Below, piece by piece: positions 15,959 to 21,967 of a stretch of DNA of 21,967 nucleotides; position 1 is the first letter of the stretch, and every line of letters begins with the position of its first letter. The DNA is from Chrysochromulina tobinii. Lineage: Eukaryota; Haptophyta; Prymnesiales; Chrysochromulinaceae. The notes beneath the pieces were generated by a model. That model ran no database searches. It worked only from the letters and a program-made list of their open reading frames with translations, and had not been told where the DNA came from. The position numbers were made by a program, and so were the translations under genes. Location: the NCBI GenBank assembly GCA_001275005.1, contig JWZX01003221.1, positions 1-21,967 of the forward strand. Reading direction: 5' to 3'.

Positions 15959-18053
15959 ATGAAGGCCAGCGTCCCTCCGGTTCCCGCCGACTACTTGCCT
16001 CGCCCAGATGTGGAGGCAGATATACGTGCGATGTTACTCAGGACCGTTGGAGCTATGTCTCTGACGGCTGGATTTGACGGGCCGGCAGCTGGTGCTGGGA
16101 AAACGACGCTCGCCAAAGTCATGTGCAATGACAGCGAGGTGCGGCGCCACTTTTCAGACGGCGTGCTCTGGCTGCCCGTCGGACGTGAGCGGACTGGAGA
16201 TGAAGTCATGAAGTCGCTGGCCGAGAAAATGGCCATACACGTGGACGGCAACGGTAGCCTTCTGCCGGCAATGCAGGCTCGGATTGCAGGCCGTCGCCTC
16301 CTTGTTGTCTTGGACGATATCTGGTTTTCTGAGCAGGTCGCTGCGTTCGTGGCCCTCGATGCGGGCATCAGTGGTTTGCTCGTGCTGTTGCTCACCACGC
16401 GCAATGCTCAACTCGCCGCTACCTATGGCGAGAGCATGCGGCTTCAACAGCTCAGTGAGATGGCCTCACTGCGCATGCTGACCAACTTTCTTGGTCGTGG
16501 CGTGAAGCTGGGCGGTGGAGAGGACTCCGAGGCGCTGCTGCGCGCGTGCCGCGGCAATGTGGCCATGCTCCGATCCGTCGCAAACTTATGTCGCAAGCGA
16601 GGCGTTCACGGTGCCGTACGCCACCTAGAGGACTGCCGCGCCCGTCAGATTGCCGCCACGCTGCCCGACGCGAGTGAATATGGAACGTTATACGCGGCGC
16701 TTGAGGGTACCCTATCGCACCTGAGCCCGGAGCTCGCGCGCCGAGCTGCCATGCTGGCTGTCTTTCCGGAGGATTGCTCGGTCCCACTCTCGGTGGTCGG
16801 CCAGCTTTGGGGTCTCCCCACAGCGGATCTCCCCACAGCGGCGGGTCTCCATACAGCGGAGGATCTGCATGCGGGCGTTGCTTCACTCGAGGCATGCCAA
16901 CTGATCGATGTCGACTGGTCCCCGCAGAGGCCGACGAACCACGATAGCCTCTTGATGACCTTTGATCACCTCTGATGGCGTCCCTCCTCAGGTCCCAAAA
17001 CTGCCTGACGATGATCGACCTGCACCGCGACTACCTGCGCTGCCGGGGGAAGAGCGAGCTCGCAATCTGGCACGGCGAGCTGCTGCGAGGCTGCAAGCGG
17101 AGCGCGATCGGGGTCGAGGTAGGGCATGTGACCGATTCCTACTGGTGTCCCGGACGGCGCTGGGTGTACCACGCAAGTGAAGGAGCGGCCTTTGCCATCG
17201 ACGCGGTGAAGGCGACGCTGACGAGCATCAGCCTCCCCGCCACCGCACTGCAACCGGAAGATGGCACCGTCCTCGCAACGATGGTCCGTGGGTGCACCGC
17301 GCTGACCAGCCTGGACGTCGGCTTCAATAACCTGGATGAGAGGGGAGTGCTAGAGCTTGTGCGGGCGGCCCGACAGCGCGATCAGATGGTGAGCCTTGGA
17401 TTCGCTTTGGGTTCGCTTGATTGCTACTGATGACGCTTGTTTGCCCCCCTCATCAGGTGAGCCTTGGATTCGCCTCTTGTAAGATCGGGACGCAGGGGGC
17501 GAAGGAGATAGCCACCTACGTGGCGACTTGTGCGGCCCTCGCCTCGCTCAACCTCGAGTACAACTGCATCGACCCCGAAGGGGCAATGGCCCTTGCCGAC
17601 GCGCTGTCTGGCGACCCGACTCTGACGAAGCTCAACCTGTCCGAGATGAATCGGAGCCCCGAGGATCGGGACGACATGGGCGGCATCTTGGCCATCTCGA
17701 GTGCCCTCAAGACCAACCGCCACCTGACGTACCTCAACCTGAGCACGAACAACATCGACGTGCGGGCGGGCACAGCGTTGGCGGGAGCAGTCGCAATCAA
17801 TGGCGTGCTGAAGCACGTCGATTTGACTTCGAACCGGCTGTGCGGCATCTCTTCTCACGCTGGGCGACAGGTGGGGAGATACGATGCTGCTGCTGTGCGA
17901 GCACTCGCCCGCACCCTCGAGACAAACTTATCGCTCACATCGTGCGACCTCCGATTCAATCACATAGAAGATGCCGAGAAGCAGGCTCTGAGGAGCGCGT
18001 GCGGGAGCCGGGTGCCAGACGCGTTCCTCAAATCCTTGTGTCTCAAGATGTAG
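15959..18053 (+). CDS. NLR-type NB-ARC-LRR STAND protein (three exons)
   Basis: Exons 15959-16917, 16992-17388 and 17457-18053 join to a 650-residue protein. NB-ARC: P-loop GPAAGAGKTT (41-50), Walker B RRLLVVLDDIW (112-122), LLLTTRN (144-150, sensor Arg), ARC helices with FPEDCSVPLSVVGQLWG (269-285), then a winged-helix end CLTMIDLHRDYLR (324-336), formed only by splicing. Eight leucine-rich repeats of ribonuclease-inhibitor style follow from about residue 396, most exactly 28 residues long (LTSLDVGFNNLDERG, LASLNLEYNCIDPEG, LTYLNLSTNNIDVRA). STAND NTPases are nucleotide-driven switches that oligomerise on ligand sensing; plant and animal NLRs do this in immunity. Here the trigger is unknown, and no N-terminal signalling domain is present (the P-loop begins at residue 41), so it may be a helper-less sensor or an upstream exon is missing. 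Unspliced, the frame stops at 16973-16975 and again at 17428-17430. It sits between two ribosome-assembly genes on the same strand. Confidence 0.85.
16813..16860. repeat. In-frame tandem repeat TCTCCCCACAGCGG in NLR exon 1
   Basis: Exact copies at 16813-16826 and 16828-16841, and a diverged third at 16846-16859 (TCTCCATACAGCGG), spaced 15 and 18 bp. They encode the LPTAD-LPTAAG-LHTAED stretch in the ARC/winged-helix region. Because spacing is a multiple of three, the frame is kept. Each copy looks like a 3' splice site (CCCCACAG), which could be coincidental. Confidence 0.8.
16918..16991 (+). other. Intron 1 of the NLR gene (74 nt)
   Basis: GT at 16918 and AG at 16990-16991 (CCCTCCTCAG, pyrimidine-rich). 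Removing it joins codon TG|G (Trp320) and turns the frame into SQNCLTMIDLHRDYLR, the expected continuation of the NB-ARC winged-helix. The donor reads G|GTCCCC, unlike the usual GTAAGT or GTGAGT. The bases GGTCCC at 16917-16922 recur at 16991-16996, so exon 2 begins with a copy of the intron's start. Confidence 0.75.
17389..17456 (+). other. Intron 2 of the NLR gene (68 nt)
   Basis: GTGAGC donor at 17389, acceptor TGCCCCCCTCATCAG ending at 17456, phase 0. Joining M452 to V453 keeps the leucine-rich repeat period at exactly 28 residues (repeat 3 is MVSLGFASCKIGTQG...). The intron's first 17 bases, GTGAGCCTTGGATTCGC, are identical to the first 17 bases of exon 3 (17457-17473), and the base before each is also G. 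Inside the intron an 11-bp unit, TTGGATTCGCT, repeats in tandem as TTGGGTTCGCT. Confidence 0.9.
17389..17473. repeat. 17-18 bp direct repeat bounding NLR intron 2
   Basis: Copies at 17389-17405 and 17457-17473, identical over GTGAGCCTTGGATTCGC, plus a shared G just before. The repeat spacing (68 bp) equals the intron length, so one copy lies inside the intron at its 5' end and one at the start of exon 3. Confidence 0.95.
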
Positions 18054-18246
18054 TCTCGTAAAATAGTGTAGCCTCATCGGCGGCTTCATCTGACGTCCCG
18101 GGACGCGGTTCCTGCTTTTGCTTGCGGAGGAGAGAGCGCGGGGAGAGCGCTCGGAAACCGTTTCGGTGTGAATGGCGACGGCGTGAATTTCTTTTCGCAA
18201 CGACGTCGCCTCGTCGTGGCGCGCTCAGTCCGTCTAGCGCTTCGTG
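18054..18246 (+). other. Short NLR-EBP2 intergenic spacer
   Basis: Only 193 bp separate the NLR stop and the EBP2 start codon, both plus strand, so both the NLR 3' end and the EBP2 promoter must fit here. No gene and no clear motif seen. Confidence 0.5.
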
Positions 18247-19107
18247 ATGCCGCCCACACCGCGAGCCTCCTCGTCGAATGAGGCAGCGCTTCTTCTGAAG
18301 CTCGAGCAGCTCACCGGTGGCATCGACCCGGAGAAATCGGACGAGACCTGGGTCGAGTCGCTTGTTGTCACCGCCCCGGAGCCGCTGCAGCTGGACGACC
18401 CCGACGACGACTTGAAGCGCGAGCTGGCCTTCTACAACCAGGCTCTGAGCGCGGTGCGCGTCGCACAGGAACGCCTTGACCGGCTTGGAATTCCGCACGT
18501 GCGGCCCGACGATTACTTTGCCGAGATGGTCAAGACGGACAAGCACATGAACAAGGTAAAAATGAGGATGCTGCGGGAGCAGACGGACATCGCAGCCGCC
18601 GAGGAGCGGCGCAAGCAGAGTGCGAACAAGAAGTTTGGGAAGCAGGTGCAGCATGAAGTGCTGCAAGCGCGCCAGCAGGAGAAGCGCCGCAACATGGTCG
18701 AGGTGAAGGAGCTGCGCAAGAAGCGCAAGGGCGCCGGCGACGATGGCTTCGACATCGAGGTCGACGATACTCCCGCGCCGCGGGTGGGCCAGAAGCGCGG
18801 GCGCGACGAGGCTTTCGGTGGCGGTGGCAGTGGCAAGGGCGGCGGTGGGGGCAAGGGCGGCGGTGGCGGCAAGGGCGGCTCCATGAACAAATCGGACTAC
18901 AAGGAGCTGCGGTGGGGTAAGCACCGTAAGGACAAGCGCAACACGTCAGAGTCGACGGACGACCTGCGCGGCTTCAACAGCAGCGGCCGCAGCGGCGGCA
19001 AGGGAGGTGGCAAGGGCGGCGGCAAGGGCGGCGGCAAGGGCGGCAAGGGCGGCAAGGGCGGCGGGGCGAAACGCCCAGGCAAGGCGAGGCGTCAGGCGGG
19101 CCGCTGA
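18247..19107 (+). CDS. EBP2: EBP2-family nucleolar rRNA-processing protein
   Basis: The ATG at 18247 gives 286 residues. The conserved EBP2 block spans about 55-165: DLKRELAFYNQAL (55-67), RLDRLGIPHVRPDDYFAEM (77-94, close to the family LGIPTKRPDDYFAEM), VKTDKHMNKVKMRML (95-109), then NKKFGKQVQHEVLQARQQEK (127-146) and a basic KELRKKRKG. EBP2 works in the nucleolus in 27S pre-rRNA processing and 60S assembly, binding other assembly factors. The C-terminus is unusual: two Gly/Lys runs (about 190-212 and 250-274, GGGK units) surround MNKSDYKELRWGKHRKDKRN, then KRPGKARRQ, which echoes the usual basic tail. The Gly/Lys tracts may bind RNA. Length is slightly shorter than human EBP2 (306). Conserved-core similarity makes the assignment firm. 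No intron is needed. Confidence 0.93.
   Translation: MPPTPRASSSNEAALLLKLEQLTGGIDPEKSDETWVESLVVTAPEPLQLDDPDDDLKRELAFYNQALSAVRVAQERLDRLGIPHVRPDDYFAEMVKTDKHMNKVKMRMLREQTDIAAAEERRKQSANKKFGKQVQHEVLQARQQEKRRNMVEVKELRKKRKGAGDDGFDIEVDDTPAPRVGQKRGRDEAFGGGGSGKGGGGGKGGGGGKGGSMNKSDYKELRWGKHRKDKRNTSESTDDLRGFNSSGRSGGKGGGKGGGKGGGKGGKGGKGGGAKRPGKARRQAGR
18814..18882. repeat. GGC/AAG-rich in-frame repeat in EBP2 (first tract)
   Basis: A GGC-GGT-GGC-AAG type array encoding Gly and Lys. It is a low-complexity expansion inside the coding sequence, set between the conserved core and the C-terminal basic segment. Confidence 0.85.
18992..19068. repeat. GGCGGCAAG in-frame repeat in EBP2 (second tract)
   Basis: About eight GG(C)GGCAAG-like units encoding Gly-Gly-Lys and Gly-Gly-Gly-Lys. 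It follows the same style as the first tract, so both may have grown by slippage. Confidence 0.85.
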
Positions 19108-19755
19108 TCCACTCTGCCGCTGAGACCTGCAATCTCGTACTGTCGGTATACTGTGAGTGTGTAGTTTCTCCGTCGATCCTTGCAGCTGAAAACCTCTCCC
19201 TGAGCTTTTCAACACGTATCCAATTTGTATCGTGGTGAAATCGTGGTCGGCGGAGTCGCAACTCCGAACTCGCATGGAGAGATGACGAGCAACATTCTCC
19301 GCCCGGACCGCCACCGGTCTATTCACAAATACGAAATACCACCGATCACTCCACTCCAATACGATGCTTTCGCGATGTCACTGTCGGTCTCGAGCACGCC
19401 CGTCCCGCGACCGGCCACCGAACACCGCCACCATGCACCCCGACCTCACTCCGGAGACCCAGTGGCCCTCAAGCGGAGCCCCCCGGGGCACACCGCTATC
19501 CATGGCGGGCCAAATAGGCTGTCGACGCCCGAGAGGGCTCACCGACGCGCGCGTGCCCCTTCACCCACATCGTCGTGACTCCTTGCTCGCTTGCCGTCCC
19601 TCTCCGCCGTTGCGCTCGCCGGAGACTCGGCGGGAATCAGGCGGCCGGCCGCCCAGTGCTCCCACTTCCGAGCGGCGCCTGGACGGCGCTCGGGAAGGCG
19701 CTCGGGACGGCGCTCGGGACGGGGCTCGGGACGGCGCGCTGGCCTCGCACGCGCC
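19108..19755. other. Convergent intergenic region EBP2-POLA2
   Basis: 648 bp between two genes that read toward each other. It holds a 12-bp tandem repeat (19681-19740) close to the POLA2 stop. A frame with a good ATG context (GCCACCATG at 19428-19436) continues antisense into POLA2 without a domain; I do not call it. Both 3' ends and their polyadenylation signals should lie here; I see no clear AATAAA. Confidence 0.5.
19681..19740. repeat. 12-bp tandem repeat, five units
   Basis: Unit GGACGGCGCTCG, repeated as GGACGGCGCTCG, GGAAGGCGCTCG, GGACGGCGCTCG, GGACGGGGCTCG and the partly diverged GGACGGCGCGCT. It lies just beyond the POLA2 stop codon, so in its 3' UTR or flank. Confidence 0.95.
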
Positions 19756-21804
19756 TCAGATCTTTTTGATCTCGACGAACGCACGCGTCATCATCTCACG
19801 CGGCGCATCGGGCGGCGTGCCAAAGGGCTCCACCGCCGCGGCGCCCGTTAGCGAAGGCTTCACGTCCTCTACCTTGACGCTCGCGGACGACGCGGCGCCG
19901 CCTTGTGAGTCGAGCACGCTATCAAGCAGCGCGTCCGCTTCCGTGCTGCGAGCCGAGAGAGCCTCCGCTGCCTCCACGCCAGCCGCAGGCATCTCCTCGG
20001 CGGCGGCGGCGGGCTCAGGCTCGGAGGCTGGGTGCACGCTGATGAGGGCGTAATTGCCGCCGGCGGCCGCCTTGGCGAGCTTGCCCGGGTTGACGCACAG
20101 CACGCCGCCAAAGCCGAGCTTTGCAAAGGGAGCGAGCTCCGACGGCACGAGAAGCACCTCAGGCAGGCATGGGAGACCGCCGGCTCGGAGATTGGCCGTT
20201 ACGTCGACCGGTAGCGGCTGGCGCTCGTCGAGGGGTGTGGGGAAGAGCGGGAGCAGGTGGCGCTGCTGCAGCACGTGCGAGGCGAGGCGCGCCATACGAT
20301 CCGGTTTCGGGGCGGACGGGTCCGTGGGCGTCGGCACCTTGGCAAGCTCTTGTTGGCCCAGCAAGAAGAGAGTATCGACAGACGCTGCGGCGACGCGTAG
20401 CCCGCCGATGCGGAAGGTGGCCGGGTTGGAGAGCGAGTGCATGTACGGGCGCACGTGCTCGGGAAGCGCATTCCGGGGGAACTCGAGCGGCGGCTGAGGG
20501 TATGCCCCCAAAAGGTGAGCGTCCTTGGGCGAGGGCAGCAGCACGACGTGTGGGATCTTGGTTGCCTCGGCCTCCAGCTGAGACTCAATCCAGTCCTTGA
20601 GGGGATCGAGCACCTGGCGGCAGAAGAGCGTCTCGTACGTGACGGGCACGTCGCCGCCGGCCACCGCGGGGTGGCTCTCATCCACAAACGGCCCGAGCAG
20701 TACGAGGCAGTCAGGGCGCACCTCCATCGCCTTCTGCAGCAGCGCGGTGAAGGGCGCGTACGTCAGGTCGTCGGTCGTCGTGAACGGACCGGCCGCCGAC
20801 ATGATGGCGACGGCGCTACGCCCAGCGGCGGGCCCGTCGGCGGCGGCCGCCGCGGCCGTGGCGGCGGCGGCGGCCTGGGCGTCGCGCGGCGGCAGCACCG
20901 TGAGCACGCGCGTGGCGACAATGGAGTGACGGATGTTGATGCCGATGACCGCCACAATCTGGCCTGGGAAGAGCGCGTACTCGGGGCAGTCTTTGAGGTC
21001 GACGCGCACGCGGCATCCATTCGACGAGGCGCGCGACCCCTCGAGGAAGAGCGACTGCACGTTGAGCCGGCCCTCGCCCTCGCAGCACACGCGACCCACA
21101 AACGTCGCCTCCTCGCTTCCAGCCGTGGACACCGACGAAAGCGGTGGCACGTCGTCGCGCCCGGAGAGTGCGCGCTCGAAGGCGACGACCTGCGCGTCGA
21201 GAAGCCTCGCGCGCTCGTCGAGCCGCTCCCACATGCGAGACTCGGCCAGCTCAGCCGTGCGCGGCGGCGCGACCGCTTCGACCTCGAGCTGCTCCGCGCT
21301 GCTTGCAAAGGTGCGCCACGTGTTTAGAGAGACGACGACCTTCCCCACCTCAGCGCGACTCGCGAAGGCTGAGCCGGGCGCGGCCTCGGTGCCCATAGGC
21401 GAGAGCGCAAAGCCGGGCACGGGGCTGATGCCCGCCGCCGACCGGCGATATGCGGGCGTCGTGTCCAGGCCCACGCCTGCGAGCAGGTGTGCGGTGTCCT
21501 TGTTGAAGGTGCCGGGCTTGGGTGGCCCCTTCGCGGTGAGCTGCTGTTTCCGGTCGAGCTTCTGACGCTTGGCGGAGTCGTCGTTGCGGCATTGTGTCTC
21601 GAGGTCGGCGAGCGCCTCAAGCGACATGCGCTTCGCACTTTTGTTCATCGTAAGCAGGTCCCACTGCACCTGCAGGTCGGTCGCCGAGAGCCGGTACTGC
21701 TCACAGATCTTGAGGCAGCGCGTCACGAGATCGGCATTGCCCTGCGTTTCAGGGATTTCACTCCTGATCTCCTCGGCGGAGACGCGGGGCATCGTTGTCG
21801 CCAT
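19756..21804 (-). CDS. POLA2: DNA polymerase alpha subunit B
   Basis: The first ATG at 21804 gives 682 residues. Residues 10-75 form a helical N-terminal domain (LVTRCLKICEQYRLSATDLQ). The OB-fold region spans about 230-305 (FVGRVCCEGEGRLN, LEGSR, VRVDLKDCPEYALFPGQIVA). The phosphoesterase-like domain runs about 334-595: IMSAAGPFTTTDDLTYAPF (335-353), CLVLLGPFVDESHP (366-379), IPHVVLLPSPKDAH (417-430), FRIGGLRVAAASVDTLF (464-480), then GFGGVLCVNPGKLA near 565-578 and ALISVHP. This is the scaffolding B subunit of the primase-polymerase complex that starts each Okazaki fragment; its fold is known to have lost phosphoesterase activity. An Ala-rich run (310-327) sits in a linker. The C-terminal 90 residues (593-682) extend beyond the usual end, with VKVEDVKP resembling a sumoylation consensus. 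No intron is needed. Confidence 0.95.
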   Translation of the reverse strand: MATTMPRVSAEEIRSEIPETQGNADLVTRCLKICEQYRLSATDLQVQWDLLTMNKSAKRMSLEALADLETQCRNDDSAKRQKLDRKQQLTAKGPPKPGTFNKDTAHLLAGVGLDTTPAYRRSAAGISPVPGFALSPMGTEAAPGSAFASRAEVGKVVVSLNTWRTFASSAEQLEVEAVAPPRTAELAESRMWERLDERARLLDAQVVAFERALSGRDDVPPLSSVSTAGSEEATFVGRVCCEGEGRLNVQSLFLEGSRASSNGCRVRVDLKDCPEYALFPGQIVAVIGINIRHSIVATRVLTVLPPRDAQAAAAATAAAAAADGPAAGRSAVAIMSAAGPFTTTDDLTYAPFTALLQKAMEVRPDCLVLLGPFVDESHPAVAGGDVPVTYETLFCRQVLDPLKDWIESQLEAEATKIPHVVLLPSPKDAHLLGAYPQPPLEFPRNALPEHVRPYMHSLSNPATFRIGGLRVAAASVDTLFLLGQQELAKVPTPTDPSAPKPDRMARLASHVLQQRHLLPLFPTPLDERQPLPVDVTANLRAGGLPCLPEVLLVPSELAPFAKLGFGGVLCVNPGKLAKAAAGGNYALISVHPASEPEPAAAAEEMPAAGVEAAEALSARSTEADALLDSVLDSQGGAASSASVKVEDVKPSLTGAAAVEPFGTPPDAPREMMTRAFVEIKKI

Positions 21805-21967
21805 TGGCAAAAACAGCGGGCAGTAGGCGCGAAAGACACAGCGTTTTCGAAGGTCACAGCACGAAAGCCAGCTCTAAAAGCGTGGAGGATCTTGGATTCG
21901 TTGTGGTGTTGACCTTTACTATCGCGGCGGCCACCTCTGACCCCCCCACCCACCCCACCCACCCCAC
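21805..21967. promoter_or_regulatory. POLA2 upstream region with a G-rich strand run
   Basis: This lies upstream of the minus-strand POLA2 gene and should include its promoter. From 21941 to the window end the plus strand reads as C-runs (CCCCCCCACC, CACCCCACCC, ACCCCAC), so the minus strand has G-runs of 3-7 bases spaced by T, able to form a G-quadruplex or be a simple minisatellite. No gene is supported on the plus strand. The repeat runs off the edge, so its length is unknown. Confidence 0.5.

Noticed and set aside
15720-15962. Plus-strand frame as an N-terminal domain of the NLR
   Set aside because: It stops at 15960-15962 in another frame, has no recognisable domain, and no splice pair joining it to the NB-ARC was convincing.
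18043-18924. Minus-strand Leu/Ala-rich frame of about 293 codons
   Set aside because: Antisense to the clearly recognised EBP2 core; its apparent hydrophobicity comes from reversing Lys/Glu/Gln codons.
19434-19755. ATG with good context (GCCACCATG) starting a plus-strand gene after EBP2
   Set aside because: The frame is Arg/Pro-rich, runs through a 12-bp tandem repeat and then antisense to POLA2; no domain.
20437-21327. Plus-strand Arg/Gly-rich frame of about 296 codons
   Set aside because: Antisense to POLA2, whose conserved motifs occupy the same bases.

Overview
The window looks like nuclear DNA of a unicellular eukaryote, most likely a GC-rich microalga. It carries eukaryote-only housekeeping genes (DNA polymerase alpha subunit B, the ribosome-assembly factors GRWD1/Rrb1 and EBP2), a tyrosine-kinase-like (TKL) protein kinase and a spliced NB-ARC-LRR gene. 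Coding sequence is strongly G/C-ending, most genes are single open frames, and simple repeats are common both between and inside genes. A haptophyte or a similar chromist alga fits the kinase style, the Dpy-30/nucleotidyltransferase fusion and the short introns, but the sequence alone does not fix the lineage. I see no tRNA, rRNA, CRISPR array, integrase, transposase or viral gene.

Layout. The left block, about 0.36-10.1 kb, is all on the minus strand. It holds an Ala/Glu-rich unknown protein (359-1573), a seven-helix TMEM198/DUF4203-like membrane protein (1710-2564), a probable exon remnant (3479-3678), a TKL kinase (3807-4943), a small bacterial-style cyclophilin (5353-5823), a Dpy-30/nucleotidyltransferase fusion (6115-7821), a repeat-rich gene-free stretch (7822-9168), and a free-standing anticodon-binding-domain protein (9169-10086). 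At about 10.1-10.4 kb the transcription direction flips through a 340-bp head-to-head intergenic region. The plus-strand block (10.4-19.1 kb) holds a 929-residue coiled-coil/armadillo-like protein, GRWD1, the NB-ARC-LRR gene with two introns, and EBP2. POLA2 (19756-21804, minus) converges on EBP2 across about 650 bp containing a 12-bp tandem repeat.

The most notable locus is 15959-18053. Three open frames join through two very short GT-AG introns (74 and 68 nt) into one 650-residue NLR-type STAND protein: P-loop, Walker B, winged-helix/LHRDYL segment, then about eight leucine-rich repeats. The second splice keeps the 28-residue LRR period exactly. Both introns start with a copy of the first bases of the following exon: 18 bp including the preceding G for intron 2, and 6 bp for intron 1. 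This is the pattern expected if the introns arose by local duplication, or inserted with target-site duplication.

Gene cooperation is limited. GRWD1 and EBP2 both serve 60S ribosome assembly and flank the NLR gene on the same strand. POLA2 serves replication priming. The rest look like unlinked genes. The main open questions are the NLR and its introns, the free-standing ProRS-like anticodon-binding protein, the Dpy-30/nucleotidyltransferase fusion, and the exon remnant beside the kinase.
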